58,600 nt of DNA from a virus, in the IMG/VR virus record IMGVR_UViG_3300011114_000862, positions 1-58,600 of that record; one strand, given 5' to 3'. The notes below the pieces were generated by a model. The model was given only the letters and a program-made list of their open reading frames with translations, did not search any database and was not told where the DNA came from. Shown here in pieces: positions 26,401 to 32,218 of this stretch (the stretch's first letter is position 1; each line of letters starts with the position of its first letter). Made by a program: the position numbers and the translations under genes.

Positions 26401-27571
26401 AATTTCATATACTGGATTGACTGCATCTTCAGGTGCTGGAGATTTGACTGGAATTGTTAGGGGTATTGATGATACTGCTGCAGGAAATAGAGGGTATGCT
26501 AAAAATACTCCAATATACAAATATGAAATGAATGGAGTCTCCCTTAGAAGAATTAATAAAGTTCATACATTAATTGATACTAACATCACTAATTATCCAA
26601 CAGAATTAGATAATTATCATATAAAAATAGATAGATCGAATCCTACTGTAGGGTTGATTAGAGATGGTTCCACTGCAGATCCAGAATTATATTTCAATAC
26701 CACAAAAACAGGTGGTTCTACTGCTATTAAGATTGCGGGGCAATATAAATTGCAAGATGCAAAATCTTCACAAAACATACATTATCAATATGCAACACCT
26801 ATTGTTAAAAATTTAACTCCAAATTCAACATCTATTCAGTCTAGAATAAGAACTATTAGTGCTACTAGTGTCAATGGAACTGAAACTCCATATGTAGATA
26901 TGGGGTATGAAGATGTACCACTAAATCCATTTTATTATTGGGCTTTCAACACACCAAGAACTATTTTAAATAAACGAAATGAACTACTATATCTCCCAAG
27001 TCCAGAAATAGCAAAATCATTTACTCTAGATTTAGTATTAAACTCCAACGATGAGAGAGTTTCTCCAATTATTGATTTAAATAGAGTTGGAGTTTGGCTA
27101 ACTACTGATCGTTCTAATAGACCAATTGAAAACTTTATAGATGATTATAGAGTAAATAGTCTTACTGATGATCCACATGCAGCAATTTATATATCAAAAC
27201 CTGTAAAATTAACAACTAATGCTGATAAATTGAAAGTTATATATGATGCAGCATTAGCTCCAGAAGCAGATGTTAGAGTTTTATATAAATTATTCAGATC
27301 AGATTTACCATCTAGTAGTCAAATTTGGCAACTATTCCCAGGATACGACAATAGAGATAGTTTGGGAAATACTATCGATAGAAGTTTAAACGATGGAACT
27401 TCTGATATCAATATCACCCAGGATCCAGATTTGAGTATATTTAATGAATATACACATTCAGAAACTAATCTCTCACCATTCACTGGATTTCAGATTAAAA
27501 TTATAATGTCATCTGCAGAGCAAGGATTCAATATTAGAATTAAAAATCTCAGAGTGATTGCAACTATATGA
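20402..27571 (+). CDS. DUF4815 baseplate/tail structural protein, 2389 aa
   Basis: Very large virion protein starting MPQNTNLNISPYFDDFDENN, followed by YYKVLFKPAVSVQTREL and FGRHFFEDGAMVIPG, the signature of DUF4815 proteins of T4-like cyanophages. These lie after gp8 and probably fill the role of gp10-type baseplate periphery or fibre attachment proteins. The C-terminal third carries modules shared with gp7: a GTGY/GSGY pair (about residues 1790-1850), a NHGMYENNAHI repeat near 1929 and an ISQEIISYTG...GIVRG module near 1995-2022. The start is 7 bases after the gp8 stop; the stop overlaps the next gene (ATGA). The precise baseplate position is inferred. Confidence 0.82.
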   Translation: MPQNTNLNISPYFDDFDENNDYYKVLFKPAVSVQTRELITLQSILQNQIEKFGRHFFEDGAMVIPGQVGYDSNYHSVEIDSTHLGIPVSIYISQLVGKNIQGQSSGVTATVDNIITDLQSERSNFTLYVKYTASGKSGQSVFKDGENIITLDNIDYGISSIQSNNTIATTILSNSTSTGSVAKISQGVYFIRGFFVSVQGESIILDQYTNTPSYRIGLEIQEEIAIASNDNLDLFDNAQGFANYTAPGADRLRIKTTLIKKLLTDTVDTNFIELLQVENGEIKKYIKTTQYSYIKDELARRTYDESGNYSVTPFQLTIRESLDNLIGNNGIYDQTQTTSAGNTPSDDLGVITISPGKGYVKGYEIETITTGALDFKKPRDTSTLSNTNIPFTVGTQLRVNNIFGSVNLGLGTGTSIDLLDRRTTLSGVNTASKIGTAKLYDFTPYSYDSTYPTKHEFEISLFDIQTYSKLTLNSNITISPSAFIEGTRSNANGYLAVGGASTSILNLYQVAGQFIKNEPIRINGSDTYTSAGIIQKYTVSNFYDYNIDDIKQLYHLPSSGIGTFKCDTKLSKSTLITDAGTAFTIYPSYSLGPVISCGNQDFTKKVRVGDILSYTKPGETIPTYNRVTNVGIQLAGIYVENVPSVSGICSGIMYSSNTTFTDLKRVSPEVLNLDQTYLYSKLSKNNIKRLDLSNSTIQINRSYNETISSNTFYKIFETDPDLTPVNWNSAAYSITYKNTGTVEILDSSRFKIIGTGVSFSGLTETGPAIITTTYTKSKPAVRKKSFSRCSSLTISRSSNVSSGLGAGTIDDGLTYNTVYGTRVQDKEISLNVCDVSSVLGIFESTTQNDPNPPSIIFDTLSADISGFVRGELLVGSVSGAVASYIESSGLNSAYIVYRNTNVFTVGEDITSSETKITGVINSISDGDIDITGNYIFNDGQRLEYLDYSRITRKSTASAPLKKLKIIFNNYTISSSDSGDFVGVNSYDIERYNNDIRTINDIRITDIIDARPRVSTYSLASTNSPFEYTSRDFTGSTNSSPHILPKEQNFILSYDYYLPRIDTLALTKDGDFKITYGVSADIPSEPALLPSDSMKIATITSPSYLYHVTDSKINYESNKRYTMKDIGNLETRLTNVEYTTALNQLEQHVRSTPDVDPTTKLSRFQSGFFVDNFRDLESCDIKDPEFRAAINPQTGVMRPQHYTTWINLLLGTDTALGADPTLFDVRFANDFSGSGGRVRRTGNTISIDYTDVLHNQNLYASDHLGTGVGLQVNEFAIQNWIGYLELKPNEDIWFESPINDNDDTNATYRPQIMESWDLSRYNSPEPDMFMRPMNIETVGKNLKPYQQYYCYVDNINMTDYFIPKILEISSINNTAFQIGETVVGYNDAGTRSIRFRVAHPQHKFGPYNNPTVKYVAIPYGSASSPVQSSTSYTSSATYLNIDTASLAEKCIPEYWGSIEPNMRLIGETSGALAKVSNNRIIASGGGEIVGCIFIPDFNLDPRYRFPISTKTILFSIDPVFGFNSRHENTARANFFLTDKYSPYIKANKLPSNLENDTGIAQVFDIQANNGVFLTKCDLYFKKNATSTVGVTITVEIREVENGTPTNKVVEYSRTSLNQSNVSITGPTTFTFGSLVYLEPGKSYAIVVLTEDSGYEVATSRIGSQNTMSGGGKVPNVIPKLGSLFKTQSGTTWQEVPTDKLTYTLYRASFKSDIDAVVRFFNPQLNVGNNQKVSLKSNPITSYSRKLLVGLSSTYSSTIGISIGSNIKQVGNTNFSGVLSGLVGPIGISSTLSITNVGTGYTVGLTTYLNIPVESISGTGNGARINLTINNSVATGAVVTQGGSGYTVGDDLIVNNVYTSGIGKGIILTIPNSVGVITSFNSLVISDVKHRLKPSGDITYTNISGTSTLIGSSSGTGVTSTVLTDGLHFKVTHTNHGMYENNAHIELSRICSDVQSTILTIDTLPTVTLTTIPVGNVGILTSFEGLPVSAANTGYIRISQEIISYTGLTASSGAGDLTGIVRGIDDTAAGNRGYAKNTPIYKYEMNGVSLRRINKVHTLIDTNITNYPTELDNYHIKIDRSNPTVGLIRDGSTADPELYFNTTKTGGSTAIKIAGQYKLQDAKSSQNIHYQYATPIVKNLTPNSTSIQSRIRTISATSVNGTETPYVDMGYEDVPLNPFYYWAFNTPRTILNKRNELLYLPSPEIAKSFTLDLVLNSNDERVSPIIDLNRVGVWLTTDRSNRPIENFIDDYRVNSLTDDPHAAIYISKPVKLTTNADKLKVIYDAALAPEADVRVLYKLFRSDLPSSSQIWQLFPGYDNRDSLGNTIDRSLNDGTSDINITQDPDLSIFNEYTHSETNLSPFTGFQIKIIMSSAEQGFNIRIKNLRVIATI

Positions 27572-27765
27572 TACCAGTAAAGGGACATATTGGTCTATAC
27601 CGAGATGAATATAGTGGAGCAATCGTAAATTGCTCCACAGAAGAATTTGATAATTATATCATTTTAAAAAAAGCAAAATTAGAAGAAAAAAATGAAATTG
27701 AATTATTAAAAAATGAAATTAAAGAATTGCAAAAATTAGTATATCAATTAGTAAATAATAAATAA
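27568..27765 (+). CDS. Small coiled-coil protein, 65 aa
   Basis: 65-residue protein beginning MIPVKGHIGLYRDEYSGAIVN, with a C-terminal coiled coil (EEKNEIELLKNEIKELQKLV). It overlaps the DUF4815 stop by four bases, so it is translationally coupled, and lies directly before gp13. A small gene with this N-terminal pattern is, from memory, a regular neighbour of gp13 in cyanophages. The helix could oligomerise or bind a tail protein. Function unknown. Confidence 0.7.
   Translation: MIPVKGHIGLYRDEYSGAIVNCSTEEFDNYIILKKAKLEEKNEIELLKNEIKELQKLVYQLVNNK
27757..27764 (+). promoter_or_regulatory. Late-promoter-like box (AATAAATA)
   Basis: AATAAATA overlaps the end of the small coiled-coil gene, 19-26 bases before the gp13 start. 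Confidence 0.35.
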
Positions 27766-27782
27766 AAATAAAGTACAAAAAT

Positions 27783-28598
27783 ATGGCACAACCAGCTTCC
27801 AGGCAAGAACTTCTAGATTATTGTTTAAGAAGACTTGGTTATCCAGTATTAGAAATAAATGTAGATGATGAACAATTAAATGATCGTTTAGATGATGCTT
27901 TACAATATTTCCACGAAAGGCATTTTGATGGTATTGAAAGAGTATTTTTAAAACATAAATTATCAACTGCAGAAAAAAATATAATATTGACTCAACCTGC
28001 ATATACAACTGCAACATCTGCAGTTGGAATAACATCTGCACTTATAGAGGAACCTCAAAATTTCATTCCTCTTCCGGATACTGTAATTGGTGTTAATATG
28101 GTGTTCAAATCGGATGCAAATACCATCACTAGTGGTATGTTTAATATTAAATATCAAATATTTTTGAATGATTTATATTATTATGGAGCATTAGATTTAT
28201 TAAATTATGCTATGACTAAAACATATCTTGAGGATATTAGTCGTATCATAACTTCAGATGTTCAATTAAGATTTAATAAAAAGCAACATAGACTTTATCT
28301 AGATATAGATTGGAAATTAGTGGGTGATAATACTTATATTATACTTGATTGTTATCGTATAGTTGATCCTGCAAACTTTACAGCAGTATATAATGATTCT
28401 TGGTTGAAAAAATATTTGACTGCTACAATTAAAAAACAATGGGGAGAAAATATCACTAAATTTAATGGAGTTCAACTTCCAGGTGGAATAACATTGAATG
28501 GTGAAAAAATTTATATGGAAGCTGTACGAGAACTAGAAGAAATTGAGAAGCAACTTAAGGATGAATATGAGTTGCCTCCAATGGGTCTTATCGGTTAA
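27783..28598 (+). CDS. 13: Neck protein gp13
   Basis: 271-residue homologue of T4 gp13 (309 aa), the head-completion neck protein that forms a ring under the portal and, with gp14, makes filled heads competent for tails. The N-terminus MAQPASRQELLDYCLRRLGYP, then DDEQLNDRLDDALQYFHERHFDG, is the standard gp13 signature, and the C-terminal WLKKYLTATIKKQWGEN with LPGGITLNGEKIY is also conserved. gp14 follows after 15 bases. Confidence 0.93.
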   Translation: MAQPASRQELLDYCLRRLGYPVLEINVDDEQLNDRLDDALQYFHERHFDGIERVFLKHKLSTAEKNIILTQPAYTTATSAVGITSALIEEPQNFIPLPDTVIGVNMVFKSDANTITSGMFNIKYQIFLNDLYYYGALDLLNYAMTKTYLEDISRIITSDVQLRFNKKQHRLYLDIDWKLVGDNTYIILDCYRIVDPANFTAVYNDSWLKKYLTATIKKQWGENITKFNGVQLPGGITLNGEKIYMEAVRELEEIEKQLKDEYELPPMGLIG

Positions 28599-28613
28599 TG
28601 GAGTAATATTTTA

Positions 28614-29981
28614 ATGTTAAATCCTTATTTTTTACACGGTTCAAAATCTGAACAAGGATTAATTCAAGATTTAGTTAATGAGCAGTTGAGAATGTTTGGG
28701 CAAGAAATCATCTATATGCCAAGACAATATATTACAGATAAAACAGTTATACGAGACTTAATAGTTTCAAAATTTGAGACTGGTATTCCAATTGAAGCTT
28801 ATCTATCAAATTCAGATGGATTTGGTGGTCAAGGTGATATATTATCTAAATTTGGAGTTAGAAGTACTGATGAGATTACACTAATTATCTCTAAGGAACG
28901 ATATGAACTCAGTATATTACCACTGATATCAAAAATACCTTCTAGGAAAGGAGCACAACGACCACAGGAAGGGGATTTGATATATTTTCCATTGGATAAT
29001 GGATTATTTGAAATCAAATATGTAGAAGGAAAAAGACCATTTTATCAATTGAATAATTTGTATGTGTATGAATTACGATGTGAATTATTCGAATATGAGG
29101 ATGAAATTATAGATACTGGAATTTCAGATGTTGATATTAACATACAAGAATTTGGATATATTCAAACTCTAAATATGATCCCCTCTAATGCTACTCCAGC
29201 AGTCATTACGGTTTCCCTTGCTTCAACTACAAATTCTAAATCAATCCAGTACATAGATATACTAAATGGTGGTTATGGATTTAAAACAACTCCATCAATA
29301 AAAATTACACCATCACCTAGTGGTGGAATGGATGCCTCTGCAGTTGCAATAATGACTAGTAGAGGTTCAAATACATCTATCAGTAAAGTATTAATTACGA
29401 ATCCAGGAGTGGGATATACAGTTCCACCATTAATAACTATACTATCTTCAACTGGATCTGGATTTATAGGAACTGCTATCTTATCTAGTGGAGTATTGGG
29501 TCCTACTATAATAACTTCAGGTGGAGTTGGATATTCCACAATTCCATCAATTTATATATCACCATCACCAACTGGACAGAATGCCCAGGCAACTGCTGTA
29601 CTAAATTCTACTGGAATTGTTACTTCTATTAGATACTCCAATTGTGGTGCAGGTTACACTATAAGTCCTAATATAACAATTACATCTCCAATTGGAATAT
29701 CTACAGGAACTTATACTTTTAATGAAGTTGTAACTGGATCTAAGACTGGAACTAGTGCATATGTAAAAGAGTGGAATTCTAATACTAAAGTTCTTAAGAT
29801 TTCTATAATAGATGGTAATTTTGTCATAGGTGAAACACTTGTAGGTGTGGGGGGAAGTTATACCATATATTCAATTCAAAAGGATGATATATACGACACA
29901 TATGCAGAAAACGATCAAATTGAGATAGAAGCAGATAATGTAATAGACTTTAGTGAAAGAAATCCATTTGGAGAATTATAA
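28614..29981 (+). CDS. 14: Neck protein gp14 with inserted beta repeats
   Basis: 455-residue gp14 homologue (T4: 256 aa). The N-terminal half (MLNPYFLHGSKSEQGLIQDL, FGQEIIYMPRQYI, EAYLSNSDGFGGQGDILSKFG) and the short C-terminal YAENDQIEIEADNVIDFSERNPFGE are clear gp14. Between them, residues about 218-360 hold four GxGY-type beta repeats (GGYGFKTTPSI, NPGVGYTVPP, GGVGYSTIPSI, NCGAGYTISP) of the kind seen in the large tail proteins, plus a GTSAYVKEWNS segment. The inserted part probably projects from the neck. Confidence 0.92.
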   Translation: MLNPYFLHGSKSEQGLIQDLVNEQLRMFGQEIIYMPRQYITDKTVIRDLIVSKFETGIPIEAYLSNSDGFGGQGDILSKFGVRSTDEITLIISKERYELSILPLISKIPSRKGAQRPQEGDLIYFPLDNGLFEIKYVEGKRPFYQLNNLYVYELRCELFEYEDEIIDTGISDVDINIQEFGYIQTLNMIPSNATPAVITVSLASTTNSKSIQYIDILNGGYGFKTTPSIKITPSPSGGMDASAVAIMTSRGSNTSISKVLITNPGVGYTVPPLITILSSTGSGFIGTAILSSGVLGPTIITSGGVGYSTIPSIYISPSPTGQNAQATAVLNSTGIVTSIRYSNCGAGYTISPNITITSPIGISTGTYTFNEVVTGSKTGTSAYVKEWNSNTKVLKISIIDGNFVIGETLVGVGGSYTIYSIQKDDIYDTYAENDQIEIEADNVIDFSERNPFGEL

Positions 29982-30011
29982 ACAATGAAAAATTTATAAT
30001 TATACAATATT

Positions 30012-30019
30012 CATAAATA
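30012..30019 (+). promoter_or_regulatory. Late-promoter-like box (CATAAATA)
   Basis: CATAAATA lies 23-30 bases before the chosen gp15 start, in the gap after gp14. Confidence 0.4.
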
Positions 30020-30041
30020 ATTTGGGGAATTGTATTTAATT

Positions 30042-31097
30042 ATGTTTGGAACATACTCCTACCATCAAATAATCCGAAAGGTTGTAATGTCTTTCGGGAC
30101 GATGTTTAATGACATTTATATTGAGCATCAAGATGAGAGTAATAATGAATTTAGTACGATAAAAGTACCATTAGCATATGGTCCAATACAAAAATTTCTT
30201 GCTAAAATAGAACAAAAACCAGATTCAAGAAAAAGAGTCGCAATAACACTCCCAAGGATGTCATTTGAAGTTGGGCAACTTTCATATGATTCATCTAGAA
30301 AAAGTTCAACTCTACAAACATTTAAAGCACTTGCAGGTTCTAATAATACTCCTACAAATGTATATATGCCGGTCCCATATAATCTTCCATTAGAATTATC
30401 TATTGCTACAAAATATAATGACGATATGTTTCAAATTGTTGAACAAATTATTCCGTATTTTAGACCTGAATATAATTTAACAGTAGATTTAGTATCGTCA
30501 ATAGGAGAGATGAAAGATATTCCAATTATTTTACAAAGTGTTGGTCCATTCCAAGATAACTACGAAGGTGATTATGATAGTCGTAGATTCATTACTTGTA
30601 CTTTACAGTTTGTAGCAAAAATATATTTCTATGGTGCAATTCCATCTGGAGATAATGACAAATTTATTAAAAAAGTTACAGTTGATTATTATACAGATAC
30701 TAATACACATAATGCATCACGAGAATTAAGATACACTGTAACTCCAAGATCCATTAGGGACTACGATAATGACCAAACTACAACAATTGCTGAAAATATA
30801 AATACTACAATAACTCAATTTAATGTATCGGATGCTACATCTTTAGTGGAGAATACTTATATTACTATAGGAACTGAAGAGATGTATATCCAATCTATTG
30901 TAGGGAATACTATAAAAGTATTAAGGGGACAAGATAAAACTACCGCTATAATACATGAAGATGGTGATGCAATAAATGTAATAAATTCTGTGGATAATGA
31001 ATTGATAACTCCACCTGATGAATTTGGATTTGATGAAGAACGATTTGATTTTGGTGACGGTAGAATTTATAGTCCAACTAAGGGAGTAGATGTATGA
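30042..31097 (+). CDS. 15: Tail sheath terminator gp15
   Basis: 351-residue homologue of T4 gp15 (272 aa), the hexameric tail terminator that caps and stabilises the sheath and docks to the neck. The start MFGTYSYHQIIRKVVMSFGTMFNDI aligns with the T4 N-terminus (MFGYFYN, then an internal Met), so the ATG at 30042 is preferred over the TTG at 30030 and the ATG at 30087, although the latter has a better ribosome site. YNDDMFQIVEQIIPYFRPEYN is a hallmark. An extra C-terminal module (TYITIGTEEMYIQSI...VLRG, about residues 246-312) is absent from T4 and resembles modules in gp7 and the DUF4815 protein. Confidence 0.92.
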   Translation: MFGTYSYHQIIRKVVMSFGTMFNDIYIEHQDESNNEFSTIKVPLAYGPIQKFLAKIEQKPDSRKRVAITLPRMSFEVGQLSYDSSRKSSTLQTFKALAGSNNTPTNVYMPVPYNLPLELSIATKYNDDMFQIVEQIIPYFRPEYNLTVDLVSSIGEMKDIPIILQSVGPFQDNYEGDYDSRRFITCTLQFVAKIYFYGAIPSGDNDKFIKKVTVDYYTDTNTHNASRELRYTVTPRSIRDYDNDQTTTIAENINTTITQFNVSDATSLVENTYITIGTEEMYIQSIVGNTIKVLRGQDKTTAIIHEDGDAINVINSVDNELITPPDEFGFDEERFDFGDGRIYSPTKGVDV

Positions 31098-31519
31098 CTG
31101 GAAAATTTGATCACATAGAAGAAGCATTAGATATAGATGTCACAACTATATCTAAAGAGTATATTAAGGATACTCGTCAAGAAATAAAAAGACCTATAGG
31201 GTTAGATGAAATTGAAGGTGATAGTAGATATACTAGAGACAATCTCTATGATTTAGTTGAAAAAGGGCAAAATGCAATATACGAAATGTTAGAAATTGCA
31301 AAACAAACGCAAAAAGCAAGAGACTTTGAAGTTGTTGGGCAGTTAATTAAATGTGTGGGTGATGTTTCCGATAAATTATTGGATCTTCAAAGTAAAAAGA
31401 AAAAATTAAAAGAGGAAGATACTGCATCTAAAATTACAAATAATACTACAAATGCACTCTTTGTAGGATCGACTGCAGATTTGCAAAAGTTTTTAAAAGA
31501 AAGTATGAAATCTAAATAA
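31094..31519 (+). CDS. 16: Terminase small subunit gp16
   Basis: 141-residue homologue of T4 gp16 (164 aa), the ring-forming DNA recognition subunit that stimulates gp17. The central coiled-coil region (DNLYDLVEKGQNAIYEMLEIAKQTQKARDFEVVGQLIKCVGDVSDKLL) is the conserved oligomerisation core. The start overlaps the gp15 stop by four bases (ATGA). Position before gp17 is conserved, although two small genes lie between. Confidence 0.92.
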   Translation: MTGKFDHIEEALDIDVTTISKEYIKDTRQEIKRPIGLDEIEGDSRYTRDNLYDLVEKGQNAIYEMLEIAKQTQKARDFEVVGQLIKCVGDVSDKLLDLQSKKKKLKEEDTASKITNNTTNALFVGSTADLQKFLKESMKSK

Positions 31520-31527
31520 TTAAAAAA

Positions 31528-32058
31528 ATGAAAACATTCTCAGAATTTCAGACTACTTCAGGAAAACTTAAAGGACATGATACTCCAGAACAGATATCAA
31601 AAAAATATAATGTTGGTATCAAATCAATTTTAAAGCAACTTAAAATGGGAATTGGGGTTGAAAGGGAACATAGTATCAATAAGGATATTGATACTGATCT
31701 TGCTCTTCACCATTTAGGAGAATTTCCAGATTATTATACTCGTTTAAAAAAATTAGAATTTCAAGCAAAAAAGAAATTAAATAAAGATTTAACTAAAAAG
31801 AAAGATAAATTAGAAGAACAGTATACTACGATACAGAGTAGAGGTTCAACTTATAATATAATCTTAACTTGGAAAGGTAATCCAATAAATATTCAAATAT
31901 TCTTTCCACAACTAAAAAGACCAACGAGGGTTGAAGTGAAACGAGAAGTCGATAAAATCTATCCAGGAGCAAATTTGATATCATTTATACCCTCATATAA
32001 GGATCCAACTAAACCATTCCTATTTGCCGGAGACTGCAATGAACCCAGAAGATATTGA
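31528..32058 (+). CDS. DUF5661-like protein, 176 aa
   Basis: 176-residue protein with an N-terminal DUF5661-like stretch: HDTPEQISKKYNVGIKSILKQLKMGIGVEREH, then DTDLALHHLGEFPDYYTRLKKLE. The C-terminal part (STYNIILTWKGNPINIQIFFPQ...VKREVDKIYPGA) is an added alpha/beta domain. The first residues MKTFSEF resemble the capsid-targeting leader of T4 internal proteins (MKTYQEF), though no gp21-type cleavage site follows. Proteins of this type recur in marine phages among packaging and head genes. It could be packaged in the head; function not known. Its end overlaps the next gene by 20 bases. Confidence 0.7.
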   Translation: MKTFSEFQTTSGKLKGHDTPEQISKKYNVGIKSILKQLKMGIGVEREHSINKDIDTDLALHHLGEFPDYYTRLKKLEFQAKKKLNKDLTKKKDKLEEQYTTIQSRGSTYNIILTWKGNPINIQIFFPQLKRPTRVEVKREVDKIYPGANLISFIPSYKDPTKPFLFAGDCNEPRRY

Positions 32059-32218
32059 ATTGAGAAATCTCAGTAAGATTTTTGAATATGAGAGGTTATC
32101 TAGAGAACTTGATGAATGTGAAAATATAAGTTCATTGAGACAGGTTGCAAAATCATATATTAAATTACACCTAAGTACTTTAGAAATAATTACAGAATTA
32201 AAAATTCCGATAGAATAA
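32039..32218 (+). CDS. Small conserved protein upstream of gp17, 59 aa
   Basis: 59-residue helical protein (MNPEDIELRNLSKIFEYERLSRELDECENI...LRQVAKSYIKLHLSTLEII). The ATG at 32039 is preferred to the upstream TTG at 32024 because GGAG at 32029-32032 lies 6 bases before it and the family pattern begins MNPEDI. It ends in a TAATG overlap with gp17. A gene of this kind regularly precedes gp17 in cyanophages, as I recall. Tight coupling suggests a packaging accessory role; unproven. Confidence 0.72.
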   Translation: MNPEDIELRNLSKIFEYERLSRELDECENISSLRQVAKSYIKLHLSTLEIITELKIPIE

